Both the position numbers and the translations under genes were made by a program. A stretch of 64,000 bases of DNA. It comes from DASRHT01 sp035293765. GTDB taxonomy: Bacteria > Chloroflexota > Ktedonobacteria > Ktedonobacterales > Ktedonobacteraceae. Below are positions 15,973 to 25,035 of this stretch, piece after piece (the stretch's first letter is position 1; each line of letters starts with the position of its first letter). The stretch is taken from the NCBI GenBank assembly GCA_035293765.1, contig DATGMF010000052.1, forward strand, positions 34,145 to 98,144, read 5' to 3'. A model generated the notes under the pieces. It saw only the letters and a program-made list of their open reading frames with translations, did not search any database and was not told the DNA's origin.

Positions 15973-17523
15973 ATGACCTGGCAAGCGGAGATCGACGAAC
16001 TGCGCCAACGAGAAGCTCTGGCCCACAAAATGGGGGGCGCTGAAAAGGTTGCACGGCAGCATGAACAGGGCCGCCTGACCGTCCGGGAACGCATTGACGC
16101 GCTGCTCGATCCCGGCACGTTCCACGAAACCGGCGCACTCGCAGGCGCTGCCAGCTATAGCGATGGGCAACTGAGCGAGTTCCGTCCGGCGAACTTCGTG
16201 CTGGGGACGGGTCGTATCGATGGACGCAAAGTGGTTGTGGGTGGAGACGATTTTACCGTTCGCGGTGGAGCGGCGGACGCCTCCATTGGCGGCAAGCAAG
16301 TCTATGCTGAGAAGCTTGCCAGCGGTCTGCAAATCCCGATTGTGCGCTTGATCGATGGCACCGGCGGCGGGGGCAGCGTAAAAACGCTGGAGCAGCACGG
16401 CTATACCTACGTGCCCGCGAACCCTGGCTGGGATGTGGTCGTCGATAACCTTAGCCTGGTGCCTGTCGTTTCCGCGTGCCTGGGTCCCGTTGCCGGCTTA
16501 GGAGCTGCGCGCCTGGTAGCCTCGCACTTCTCCGTGATGGTCGAACAGACCTCGCAGTTGTTCGTAGCCGGCCCGCCAGTGGTAAAGCAGGGCATGGGCG
16601 AGGATCTGACAAAAGAGGAGCTGGGCGGCTCGCAGATCCACCGTTATAGCGGCGCGGTCGATGCAATCGTATCCACCGAACATGAGGCATTTGCCACCAT
16701 TCGCCGTTTTCTCTCTTACCTGCCACAAAATGTTTTCCAGGTCCCACCAGTACTCCCCTCAGACGATCCGCCGGAGCGGCGCGACGAGTCACTGCTCACC
16801 GCGATCCCGCGCAATCGCCGCCGTCCGCATCGCATTCGCCCCATCCTGGCCGCGATCTTTGATACTGGCTCGGTCTTTGAGCTTGCCCACTACGGTCGCG
16901 CCATCGTTACCGCGCTGGCCCGCCTGGATGGACATCCCGTTGGAGTTGTCACCTCCGACCCCTATTGCGGCGGTGGCGGCTTAACCGTTGAAGGCTCGGA
17001 GGCGATGATCCGGCTGGTCGATCTATGCCAGACCTTCCACCTGCCCATCGTCACCCTGACCGATCAGCCAGGGCTGGTAATCGGGCGCGATGCCGAGCGT
17101 AAAGGAACGATCCGCTACGGCGTGCGCGCCATAGCTGCTGTCTATCAGGCGACGGTACCTTCGGCAGAGATTATTCTGCGGCGCGTCTTCGGCGTCGGCG
17201 GCGCAGGCATGACCAATCGGCACAGCTTCGTTCAGCGTTACGCCTGGCCCTCGGCGGACTGGGGCTCGCTTCCCATCGAGGGCGGGATCGAAGCTGCCTA
17301 CCGACGAGAGCTGGAAGCCAGCGACGATCCCGCGGCCCTCATCGAAGAGATCCGCGCACGCCTGGACGCTGTGCGCTCCCCGTTCCGCACCGCCGAACGC
17401 TTCGGGGTCGAAGAGATCATCGACCCCAGAGACACGCGCCCATTGCTGTGCGAATGGGTCCACGACGCCTACGCCCTGCTACCATCCAAGCTCGGTCGCC
17501 CTGCATACGGCACACGTCCTTGA
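15973..17523 (+). CDS. Acyl-CoA carboxylase carboxyltransferase subunit
   Basis: The protein has 516 residues from ATG 15973, chosen because AAAGGGAAAG directly precedes it; an ATG at 15955 in frame lacks a ribosome site. It is a crotonase-fold carboxyltransferase of the propionyl-/methylcrotonyl-CoA carboxylase beta type: RERIDALLDPGTFHE near the start, then VVVGGDDFTVRGGA, LIDGTGGGGSVKTL, YCGGGGLTVEGSEA and VFGVGGAGMTN. It moves the carboxyl group from biotin to an acyl-CoA. The biotin carboxylase and carrier genes are not in this window, so its substrate cannot be told from context. The gamma-glutamyltransferase gene converges on it. Confidence 0.88.
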   Translation: MTWQAEIDELRQREALAHKMGGAEKVARQHEQGRLTVRERIDALLDPGTFHETGALAGAASYSDGQLSEFRPANFVLGTGRIDGRKVVVGGDDFTVRGGAADASIGGKQVYAEKLASGLQIPIVRLIDGTGGGGSVKTLEQHGYTYVPANPGWDVVVDNLSLVPVVSACLGPVAGLGAARLVASHFSVMVEQTSQLFVAGPPVVKQGMGEDLTKEELGGSQIHRYSGAVDAIVSTEHEAFATIRRFLSYLPQNVFQVPPVLPSDDPPERRDESLLTAIPRNRRRPHRIRPILAAIFDTGSVFELAHYGRAIVTALARLDGHPVGVVTSDPYCGGGGLTVEGSEAMIRLVDLCQTFHLPIVTLTDQPGLVIGRDAERKGTIRYGVRAIAAVYQATVPSAEIILRRVFGVGGAGMTNRHSFVQRYAWPSADWGSLPIEGGIEAAYRRELEASDDPAALIEEIRARLDAVRSPFRTAERFGVEEIIDPRDTRPLLCEWVHDAYALLPSKLGRPAYGTRP

Positions 17524-17554
17524 TGATACTGCCTGGGCAGGGGCCAGCCCTGCC

Positions 17555-19165
17555 CTACCAGCCGGCGGCTATACCTTCGGCGCGTGGGTCCGAGCCGCCC
17601 TGCATGGTGCCATTGACCGGGTCGAAGATAATACCGTGGGCGTGTCCCACTCCTGAAGTCCACGGCTCTCGTATCTCAACGATATGACCCTTCTGCCGCA
17701 GGGCCTCCACCGTCTCAGCCGGGAAACGGCCCTCGACATACAGCGTCTCATCGGTAGCCCCTGCGCTGTGGGTAGTGCCATGAACCCAGCGCGGCATCTC
17801 GATGGCGGCCTGCATGTTGAGCCCGAAGCGCGCCACGGCGGTATAGACCTGCAAGTGCGTCTGTGGCTGCCCATCGCCCCCCATCGTGCCAAAGACGATA
17901 GCGGGCCGCCCATCGCGCAGCGCCATCGAAGGGATCAGCGTATGCAAAGTGCGTTTGGCTGGCGCCAGTGCGTTAGCGGCGTTGGGATTGAGCGAGAAGT
18001 ATGCGCCGCGATTCTGTAGCACAATACCGGTATCATCGACCACCACCCCACTGCCAAAGCCCATATAGTTGCTCTGAATCAACGAAACCACGTTCCCATC
18101 CTTATCTGCTGCACAAAGATAGATGGTGTCGCCTGTGAAGCCGCCCGGCGCTGCTGAAGGCATTGCGCGTTCAGGATCGATCAACGCACTCCTCTGCGCC
18201 AGGTAATCTGGCTCGATGAGTACAGATGGATCGATGCGCATATGATCAAGATCGGTAAGGTAGGTATTACGGTCCGCAAAAGCCAGCTTCTTCGCCTCAA
18301 CGGCAGGATGTACCGTCTCTGGAGCAAGCGGGTCCTCGCCCAGCGTCAGCCGATCCAGCATCCCTAGCATCTGGAGGGCCGCGACGCCCTGCGTGTTGGG
18401 CGGCAGCTCATAGATCGTCAGTCCGGCGAAAGGCACGCCAAGCGGCTTGACCCACTCGCTCCGATGCGCCGCCAGGTCTTCGCGGGTAATCAGCCCACCC
18501 TCACGCGCAAAGAATGACGCGATCTGCTCCGCGATCTCGCCCTGATAGAATGCCTTCGCGCCATCGCTGGCAATCGTGCGCAGCGTTCGCGCCAGCGTGG
18601 GGAAGCGTTTGATAGAGCCGACCGGCGGGATCTCGCCTTCCGGCAGAAAGTGAGTATGCCAGGAACGGTGATAGTCCGGTCGTTTACTCCCATTAGTGAG
18701 AGATCCATGCAGACTGGGGCCAACCGGAAAGCCTTCTTCGGCATAGGAGATAGCCGGAGCCAGAGATTGCGCTAAACCCAGACAACCAAAGCGCTGCGAA
18801 GCTGCCTCCCAGCCGCTGGCACAGCCGGGCACGTTCACCGTATGGATGCCAAAAACCGGCATAGTGCTATAGCCCAGATCGTGATAGCGCTCAATCGTCG
18901 CAGCTCGTGCAGAGCGCCCACTGCCGTTAAGTCCGTGGAGTTCTCCGCTTTTGGCATCATAAATAATCATAAACACATCGCCACCCAGCCCACAAACGAA
19001 AGGATAGACGACCTGAAGCATCGCGCTGGCGGCAATGGCGGCATCTATCGCGTTGCCACCTGCCTTTAACAGATCCAATCCGGCTTCTGCGGCCAGGTAA
19101 TGCGGCGCTGCAACTACGCCTTTACGGGCAAAAGTAGCAGGACGGTGTTGAGGAAATACGTTCAT
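17555..19165 (-). CDS. ggt: Gamma-glutamyltransferase family protein
   Basis: The protein has 536 residues. The N-terminal part has GGNAIDAAIAASAMLQVVYP and CGLGGDVFMIIYDAKSG, the standard Ggt start. The autoprocessing threonine is expected in GFTGDTIYLCAADKDGN, about residue 345. GFGSGVVVDDTGI and PSMALRDGRPAIVFGTMGG follow. Ggt cleaves gamma-glutamyl bonds (glutathione and relatives) or transfers the group to amino acids. No signal peptide is visible, so this may be a cytoplasmic family member rather than a periplasmic Ggt. The ribosome site is weak. It is transcribed convergently with the carboxyltransferase gene. Confidence 0.9.
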   Translation of the reverse strand: MNVFPQHRPATFARKGVVAAPHYLAAEAGLDLLKAGGNAIDAAIAASAMLQVVYPFVCGLGGDVFMIIYDAKSGELHGLNGSGRSARAATIERYHDLGYSTMPVFGIHTVNVPGCASGWEAASQRFGCLGLAQSLAPAISYAEEGFPVGPSLHGSLTNGSKRPDYHRSWHTHFLPEGEIPPVGSIKRFPTLARTLRTIASDGAKAFYQGEIAEQIASFFAREGGLITREDLAAHRSEWVKPLGVPFAGLTIYELPPNTQGVAALQMLGMLDRLTLGEDPLAPETVHPAVEAKKLAFADRNTYLTDLDHMRIDPSVLIEPDYLAQRSALIDPERAMPSAAPGGFTGDTIYLCAADKDGNVVSLIQSNYMGFGSGVVVDDTGIVLQNRGAYFSLNPNAANALAPAKRTLHTLIPSMALRDGRPAIVFGTMGGDGQPQTHLQVYTAVARFGLNMQAAIEMPRWVHGTTHSAGATDETLYVEGRFPAETVEALRQKGHIVEIREPWTSGVGHAHGIIFDPVNGTMQGGSDPRAEGIAAGW

Positions 19166-19250
19166 GGAACTCAGCTTTCTTATTAGAGGCAGGGATAGCT
19201 GCTAGCTACCCAACAAGATACGAACAATCCCATTAATAAGCCATTCTTTG

Positions 19251-19314
19251 CAGACAGCCTGAGCTGTAGCTCCCCGATTCATCGTGGGAGCGCGTCAGCA
19301 GCGTTGGCTGTCTG
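19251..19314. repeat. B-type repeat in a stem-loop
   Basis: Perfect 9 bp arms (CAGACAGCC / GGCTGTCTG) enclose the B core GTAGCTCCCCGATTCATCGT, 19266-19290. The same core recurs near 19645, 38840, 41490 and 63220. Confidence 0.7.
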
Positions 19315-19480
19315 GAATAGTAAGCTGAGTATAGCACACAGGCTGACGCATCTACAAACGCATGAGGCTGGTCAACGGCGCAAAAACTCCTCCTGAGACA
19401 TCCTCTGCAATACGCAACTCACCCCAAATTAGAGACGAGCCTCCGACTTCTTCATGATTCTCTCACCTCCCACAACCGTG

Positions 19481-19677
19481 GTAGGGACCTGATTTATCGC
19501 GTCCGATTTATCGCTCGTTTTCCCCTTACTCCCATGTCACCGCGAAAGCCATATTTTCCCAGCCGCATTGACAGTGCTGAACAATACTGCTCGTTGGAGC
19601 CGCATTGATGCTGGTGCGAGGACTGGCAATAAACCGGACGCGCTGTAGCTCCCCGATTCATCGTGGGAGGTCCCTAC
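19481..19677. repeat. A-type repeat pair with a B core inserted in the right arm
   Basis: The left arm (GTAGGGACCTGATTTATCGC, then GTCCGATTTATCGC) is A-type. The right side starts as an A arm (ATAAACCGGACGCG), changes to a B core at 19645-19669, and closes with GTCCCTAC at 19670-19677. Confidence 0.7.
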
Positions 19678-19801
19678 GAAGCGTTTCACAGCAATAAACC
19701 CGCGAGAGTTTGTGATATAGTTCCTAATACGACAGCCACAAAACGCCTGTATGCGCCTTGACATCATACATCCACAAACATGCGCTAGAAGAGGTTGAAC
19801 G

Positions 19802-20188
19802 ATGAAAACCATTACCGTCAGTACGAAGAAGAAAGACGAGATTGTCGATATTACCAGAACCGTCGAGAGCCTTCTGCGTCCGATGAAGTCTGAGGGAGTC
19901 TGCACGCTCTTCGTTTCCCATACCACCTGCTCCCTGACAACGGCGGACCTCGACCCGGGCACGGATCTGGACTTTTTAGATGCCTTACGGCGCATCCTGC
20001 CGGAAATTGCCTACCGTCACCCGCACGATCCCTCCCACACGCCAGACCACATCCTCTCATCAATCATCGGCTCATCTTTAACCATTCCCTACACCAACCA
20101 CAAGCTCCTGCTAGGCACCTGGCAGCGGATCGTTCTGGTCGAGTTGGACGGACCACGGCAACGCACAGTGCATATCTCGTGTATTTAA
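19802..20188 (+). CDS. YjbQ/UPF0047 family protein
   Basis: The protein has 128 residues, close to the family norm of about 130-140. HTTCSLTTADLDPGTDLD, then HPHDPSHTPDHILSSIIGS, then LGTWQRIVLVELDGPR are the conserved UPF0047 blocks, with the histidines and Asp/Glu that bind metal. Members have been linked to a side activity in thiamine phosphate synthesis, but the physiological role is unclear. It lies between a repeat-rich gap and the CocE-type hydrolase gene, with no sign of an operon. Confidence 0.85.
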   Translation: MKTITVSTKKKDEIVDITRTVESLLRPMKSEGVCTLFVSHTTCSLTTADLDPGTDLDFLDALRRILPEIAYRHPHDPSHTPDHILSSIIGSSLTIPYTNHKLLLGTWQRIVLVELDGPRQRTVHISCI

Positions 20189-20343
20189 ATCGTCGCGTTG
20201 CTAACGCCTGAAACGCAACGATATAATAGAGCTATCCATTGTACATCGCGCTATTTCTCGTCCTGGAGCTATCATACCCTTACGCCGGATTTGTCCAGGA
20301 ATGCAGAATCTGTGCTCTATTGATCATAAAAGGAGTTCCCTCG

Positions 20344-22116
20344 ATGGCGACGCAAACAGATCTGCCGATCACTGTAGAGTTCAACGTTCCCGCCGTAATG
20401 AGAGATGGCGTGACCCTGCGCGCCAACGTCTATCGTCCGGCAGGTGAAGATCGGTGGCCCGTCCTGCTCACCCGCCTCCCCTACGGCAAAGATCTTCCCA
20501 TTGGAGCATCAACCCTTGACCCGGTACAGACCGCGCGCCGCGGTTACGTTGTAATTGTGCAGGATACGCGCGGACGCATGGCTTCCGAAGGGGACTGGTA
20601 TCCCTATCGCTACGAGGCGCTGGACGGTTTCGATACGGTTGCCTGGGCGGCGGAATTGCCCTACAGCAATGGCTCCGTCGGGATGTACGGGGCCTCCTAT
20701 TATGGCTATACGCAATGGCTGGCCGCCATCCATCAGCCGCCGGCCCTCAAAGCAATGGTGCCCTACATCACCTGGAACGATCCTTTCAACGGCGGCAGTT
20801 TCCGCGGTGGCGCTTACGAACTGGGCAAAGCGGCAAACTGGAATCTGTCGATGGGGCTCAATGTGCTGATGCGCCGCCATCGTGGCGATTATAAGACACT
20901 GGGCCGTAACATAGCCGCGCTGGTTCAGGAGATGAACGCTCTGGGGAAACAGGGCTACTGGTCGCTGCCACTGAAAGAGTTCGCTCCCCTCAAACCCGCC
21001 GATGTCGCCCCTTCTTTCTTTGACTATATCGAGCATCCTATGGATCGCGAGTTCGTGGAGTCGATCACCGTGCGCGGAAAGCATCAGCAGGTGACTGTTC
21101 CCACGTTCAACGTTGGCGGCTGGTACGATATTTTCCTGCAAGATACCATCAGCAACTTTACCAGCATGCGCCAGCATGGCAGCACGCCTGAAGCGCGCCA
21201 GAGCAAGCTGCTCATCGGCCCCTGGACGCATGGCGGAGTGACGAACCCCATCGGCGAACTCAACTTCGGCTTTGGCGCTACCGCCGCTTATATCAACTTG
21301 CAGAGCGATTTTCTCAGCCTGCAATTGCGCTGGTTCGATCACTGGCTCAAGGGCATTGATACGGGTATGCTGCACGAAGCGCCGATCAAACTCTTTGTGA
21401 TGGGAGCCAATATCTGGCGCGACGAACACGAATGGCCCCTGGCGCGCGCCGTTGAGACGCGCTATTACCTGCATAGCGGCGGACACGCCAATACGCTGCA
21501 CGGCGATGGCATATTGAGCACAGAGGCGCCCGCGACGGAAGCTCCCGACACGTATGTGTACGATCCCGCCAACCCTGTGATTGTACGCGGCGGCGCGCTC
21601 CTGATGTCGCCGGAGTATCCCGCCGGACCACGCGATCAGCGCCCAAACGAAGGTCGCGAGGATATGCTGGTGTATACCACGCCTCCACTAGAAGAAGATA
21701 TGGAGGTAACGGGTCCCATCACCGTCCGTCTCTGGGCCGTTTCCAACGCACGCGATACCGATTTCGTGGCCCGGCTGGTCGATGTCCACCCCGATGGTTT
21801 CGCGCAGAATCTGACCGATGGCATCATCCGCGCTCGCTACCGCAATTTCGCGCAGGGTGAAGCGCCAACGCTGATCGAGCCAGGCAGGCCCTACGAGTAT
21901 GCAATCGATCTATGGGCGACCAGCAACGTCTTCAAGGTGGGGCATCGCATCCGCGTGGATATCACCAGTAGCAACTTCCCGCGCTGGGATCGCAACCTCA
22001 ATACCGGCGCGCCCTTAGGTACCGACGATACGCCGGTGGTTGCCCACCAGACCATCCTGCATGACCGAGAGCACCCATCATACATCGTGCTCCCAATAGT
22101 GCCCGAAGGGGCGTAA
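20344..22116 (+). CDS. CocE/NonD family hydrolase (X-Pro dipeptidyl-peptidase-like)
   Basis: The protein has 590 residues from ATG 20344, preceded by AAAGGAG at the right distance; a longer in-frame TTG start at 20239 has no such site. The N-terminal alpha/beta-hydrolase domain has VPAVMRDGVTLRANVYRP, IVQDTRGRMASEGDWYPY, and the nucleophile in MYGASYYGYTQW. An all-alpha cap follows, with GPWTHGG carrying the His-containing loop. The C-terminal jelly-roll (X-Pro dipeptidyl-peptidase C-terminal domain) has EDMEVTGPITVRLW and VGHRIRVDITSSNFPRWDRN. It hydrolyses ester or acyl bonds of unknown substrate. There is no signal peptide. A strong terminator follows at 22125. Confidence 0.9.
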   Translation: MATQTDLPITVEFNVPAVMRDGVTLRANVYRPAGEDRWPVLLTRLPYGKDLPIGASTLDPVQTARRGYVVIVQDTRGRMASEGDWYPYRYEALDGFDTVAWAAELPYSNGSVGMYGASYYGYTQWLAAIHQPPALKAMVPYITWNDPFNGGSFRGGAYELGKAANWNLSMGLNVLMRRHRGDYKTLGRNIAALVQEMNALGKQGYWSLPLKEFAPLKPADVAPSFFDYIEHPMDREFVESITVRGKHQQVTVPTFNVGGWYDIFLQDTISNFTSMRQHGSTPEARQSKLLIGPWTHGGVTNPIGELNFGFGATAAYINLQSDFLSLQLRWFDHWLKGIDTGMLHEAPIKLFVMGANIWRDEHEWPLARAVETRYYLHSGGHANTLHGDGILSTEAPATEAPDTYVYDPANPVIVRGGALLMSPEYPAGPRDQRPNEGREDMLVYTTPPLEEDMEVTGPITVRLWAVSNARDTDFVARLVDVHPDGFAQNLTDGIIRARYRNFAQGEAPTLIEPGRPYEYAIDLWATSNVFKVGHRIRVDITSSNFPRWDRNLNTGAPLGTDDTPVVAHQTILHDREHPSYIVLPIVPEGA

Positions 22117-22124
22117 GGATACCG

Positions 22125-22153
22125 GGAGCCTGTCGAATGACAGGCTCCTTTTT
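22125..22153 (+). terminator. Rho-independent terminator after the CocE-type gene
   Basis: Perfect 10 bp stem GGAGCCTGTC / GACAGGCTCC with a GAAT loop and five T residues after it. Confidence 0.85.
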
Positions 22154-22216
22154 ATGGATGTGGTATCATGAGATGAAATTCAGGCATCTTTTATAATTTA
22201 AGGAGGATCTGCGCTC

Positions 22217-22810
22217 ATGTTGCCACTTATCTACACAAATATTACTTATACCCTCATCTTTTTGCTTACCAGTGGAAGCTGGGCTGCTATGGAGTTCTTT
22301 GGGCCTATGCGGTGGCGCGGCTCCGGTGAAGCCAGGAAACGGGATCAAGGCTCATTTACTGTGATGGTTATCTCTTCCTTACTAGGTTCCGGGCTCTGCT
22401 TCCTTCTGCCATTATTGCTTCCCGGCGCCACCATTGGCTGGAATCAACCATTGGTATTCTTTATCGGTTTTGCACTGACGCTCTCGGGCCTGGCCTGGCG
22501 TCTGTACGCTATCAAAACGTTAGGACGTTATTTTACAGGAACAGTCACCATTCACCCGAATCAGCCAGTCGTGCAACATGGCCCCTATAAACTCATCAGG
22601 CATCCATCTTACACCGGCATCCTGCTCTCCACGCTCGGAGTGGGCGTCATGATCATGAACTGGGTCAGCATACTCATCATCATAGTCGGCTCGCTTCCAG
22701 GATTCCTGTATCGTATCTCGGTTGAAGAACGGGCGCTACGTGAGCACATCGGGCAGCCGTACGTCGAATATATGCAACGCACCAAGCGGCTGATCCCTTT
22801 TATTTATTAA
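22217..22810 (+). CDS. Isoprenylcysteine carboxyl methyltransferase family membrane protein
   Basis: The protein has 197 residues; AAGGAGG precedes the ATG. It has about five hydrophobic segments (residues 5-25, 50-75, 80-100, 140-170). The C-terminal ICMT/PEMT signature is clear: LGRYFTGTVTIHPNQPVVQH, GPYKLIRHPSYTGI, and EERALREHIGQPYVEYMQRT. These integral membrane enzymes transfer methyl groups from SAM to lipid or thiol-type acceptors. Bacterial substrates are mostly unknown. The flanking genes give no pathway clue. Confidence 0.85.
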   Translation: MLPLIYTNITYTLIFLLTSGSWAAMEFFGPMRWRGSGEARKRDQGSFTVMVISSLLGSGLCFLLPLLLPGATIGWNQPLVFFIGFALTLSGLAWRLYAIKTLGRYFTGTVTIHPNQPVVQHGPYKLIRHPSYTGILLSTLGVGVMIMNWVSILIIIVGSLPGFLYRISVEERALREHIGQPYVEYMQRTKRLIPFIY

Positions 22811-22859
22811 ACATGAGATGAGGGGATTTTAACCCTCTTATCCCCCACTGAGAAGCCTG

Positions 22860-23558
22860 CTAAGCCTGGATGAGTTTCGCATCCTGACGCGGCAGGTAAG
22901 GTCGTAGGGCTTCCGTCCCTGCGCGACGGCGCGCCCAGCGGTATCCGAGAATAATCAGGCTTTCTTCAATCAGGGTATAGAGAAAGTGCAGATTGGGTCG
23001 AATGATCGGTAATCCGCCCCACAACGCGCCTCCACGGGCCAGTAATCCGGGATTACCCGCCATGCCGGTTTTGAGATAACAGTCTATAATATAGATATGT
23101 TCCGCTTCGTGCCAGAGCGCAAGTACGAGCAAGCCCCATAGCCAGGGATTTTTACGTCCGAAATAGAGGAGAAAAATTCCATAGATCAGGACCCAGCTAT
23201 TCCAGATAAGATGGACCCATTCGATATCCAGCGCACCAATCAGCCCATGAGCTTCCATCGCAGGGATGCCCAGAAGGTAAATCTGGATCATTTGTGCTGA
23301 ATGCTCGATAAAGTGTCCGCCCTGCGTTACAACAAGGATAAAAAAGAAGCCCAGATAGCGGGAGTCTCGTGAGATCGTCCTGGTCATCAGCCCAATCAGG
23401 GGAAACCAGGCCAGCGCCACAAGAATAGCAACAAGCCAGATGGCCCAGCCCAACCAGAAAGTGGTCACCATAACAGCGGAGGCCACACAGGTAACCATCA
23501 CAACTGGTAGCGGTACCGCTTGCAATCCAGTAGCTGGCATTGATAGATGTTTACTCAC
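22860..23558 (-). CDS. Histidine-rich multi-pass membrane protein of unknown function
   Basis: The protein has 232 residues from GTG 23558, chosen because GGAGA sits 7 nt upstream; longer in-frame starts at 23573 and 23654 lack this. It has about five to six membrane segments. Polar motifs with paired histidines sit within or beside them: GGHFIEHSAQ, WVHLIWNSW, LALWHEAEHIYIIDC and RPNLHFLY. Such spacing suggests metal or haem ligands in the membrane (inference). I do not recognise the family. It is transcribed away from the lhgO gene. Confidence 0.6.
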   Translation of the reverse strand: MSKHLSMPATGLQAVPLPVVMVTCVASAVMVTTFWLGWAIWLVAILVALAWFPLIGLMTRTISRDSRYLGFFFILVVTQGGHFIEHSAQMIQIYLLGIPAMEAHGLIGALDIEWVHLIWNSWVLIYGIFLLYFGRKNPWLWGLLVLALWHEAEHIYIIDCYLKTGMAGNPGLLARGGALWGGLPIIRPNLHFLYTLIEESLIILGYRWARRRAGTEALRPYLPRQDAKLIQA

Positions 23559-23760
23559 AACTTTTCTCCGCATTTTAATTACCAAAGGATTAACACATAT
23601 GCTGAAGGTAGTATAAGCATTTGCACCTTTGGCTAGCAGTGTCATTTGACCCATTTTTCAACAAACCTGAGCCTCCGTACCGACAGGCTATTTTCTGCTA
23701 TACTGTACTATATCGAACAGTACGCCAAATACAATAGAGAAGCCCGGAGGGAATATCTGT

Positions 23761-25035
23761 ATGGATGAGCTAGCTAATGTTGGTGCTGCCCAACCAGCCG
23801 CCACACGCTACGATCTGGTAATTGTCGGTGGCGGTATTATCGGACTGGCAACCGCGCGCGAGTTCTTGCTGCGCCAGCCCTCGCTGCGCGTCGTTATTCT
23901 CGAAAAGGATTTGACCATCGCCAGCCAGCAATCAGGCCACAACAGTGGCGTCATCCATACGGGAATCTATTATGCCCCCGGCTCCCTCAAGGCCAGAGCC
24001 TGCGTCGCGGGCCATCAAGCTATGCTCAATTTCTGCCGCGAATACAATATCCCCTTCGAGCTTTGCGGCAAAGTTATTGTCGCGCTGGACAAAAGCGAAC
24101 TCCCTCGCCTGGAAGATCTGTACCAGCGTGGCACCGCCAACGGCGTTCAGGGATTGGAGATGATCGGGCCGGAACGCCTGCACGAACTTGAACCCTATAG
24201 CGCCGGCATCAAAGCCATCTATTCCCCCAACACCGGTATTATTGACTATAAGAAGGTGGCGCTCACCTACGCGCAGATGGTCCAGTTGTATGGCGGTGAG
24301 ATTGTAACGGGCTATCGCGTACACTCGCTCACAACAAAGGGCGAGGAGACGATTATCAAGGCCCGGCAGCACCCTGAGCGGGGAGGAGCGCAGATCGAGC
24401 TAACCGCCCGCTACGTCATTACCTGCGGCGGCCTGCAATCCGATAAGCTCAGCCGCATGAGTGGGAAAAGCGATGAGGTGCGCATCGTGCCTTTCCGGGG
24501 CGATTACTACGTCTTCCGTCCAGACAGGCGCCATATGGTACGCAGCTTGATCTATCCCGTACCCGATCCCCGCTTCCCCTTCCTGGGCGTCCACTTCACG
24601 CGTCGTCCCGATGGCGAGATCTGGGCCGGCCCCAACGCCGTCCTTGCCTTCGCCCGCGAGGGCTACCGGCGGCGCGATATCAATCTAAAGGAATTATGGG
24701 ACACTTTGAGCTACAGGGGCTTCTGGAAGATGGCGGCCAAATACTGGAAAATGGGACTGGGCGAAATGTATCGTGATTACATTAAGGCGGCGTACGTTAA
24801 AGAGCTACAACGTTACATGCCCGAACTCAAATCTAGCTATCTGCTCCCCGGCCCCAGCGGCGTGCGCGCTCAGGCGCTGGCTCCCGATGGCCGGCTGGTC
24901 GATGACTTTCTGATCAAACATGGCGAACACGTCGTCCACATCCAGAACGCGCCGTCGCCTGCCGCGACCTCATCGCTGATTATCGCTCGCATGATTGTTG
25001 ACGAGGCCGAACGCAGCTTTGCAATGGGCGGCTAA
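23761..25035 (+). CDS. lhgO: L-2-hydroxyglutarate oxidase
   Basis: The protein has 424 residues; CGGAGGG precedes the ATG. An N-terminal Rossmann motif for FAD is LVIVGGGIIGLATAREFLL. HNSGVIHTGIYYAPGSLKA is the hallmark of the LhgO/L2HGDH family. Further blocks are SPNTGIIDYKKVA and GPNAVLAFAREGYRR. It oxidises L-2-hydroxyglutarate to 2-oxoglutarate, removing a by-product of central metabolism. Its stop overlaps by 3-4 nt with the stop of the convergent gene at 25032. Confidence 0.92.
   Translation: MDELANVGAAQPAATRYDLVIVGGGIIGLATAREFLLRQPSLRVVILEKDLTIASQQSGHNSGVIHTGIYYAPGSLKARACVAGHQAMLNFCREYNIPFELCGKVIVALDKSELPRLEDLYQRGTANGVQGLEMIGPERLHELEPYSAGIKAIYSPNTGIIDYKKVALTYAQMVQLYGGEIVTGYRVHSLTTKGEETIIKARQHPERGGAQIELTARYVITCGGLQSDKLSRMSGKSDEVRIVPFRGDYYVFRPDRRHMVRSLIYPVPDPRFPFLGVHFTRRPDGEIWAGPNAVLAFAREGYRRRDINLKELWDTLSYRGFWKMAAKYWKMGLGEMYRDYIKAAYVKELQRYMPELKSSYLLPGPSGVRAQALAPDGRLVDDFLIKHGEHVVHIQNAPSPAATSSLIIARMIVDEAERSFAMGG

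Larger units (their letters stand above)
19166..19801. other. Gene-free stretch rich in palindromic repeats
   Basis: No credible gene is seen. It contains a B-type core (19266-19290) inside a stem whose arms are 19251-19259 and 19306-19314. It also holds an A-type element that opens at 19481 and closes at 19677 with a B core embedded in its right arm. The rest is unassigned sequence with the presumed promoter of the downstream YjbQ-type gene. Confidence 0.6.

Noticed and set aside
20239..20343. Longer start for the CocE-type hydrolase
   Set aside because: TTG start without a ribosome site; ATG at 20344 has AAAGGAG at proper spacing.
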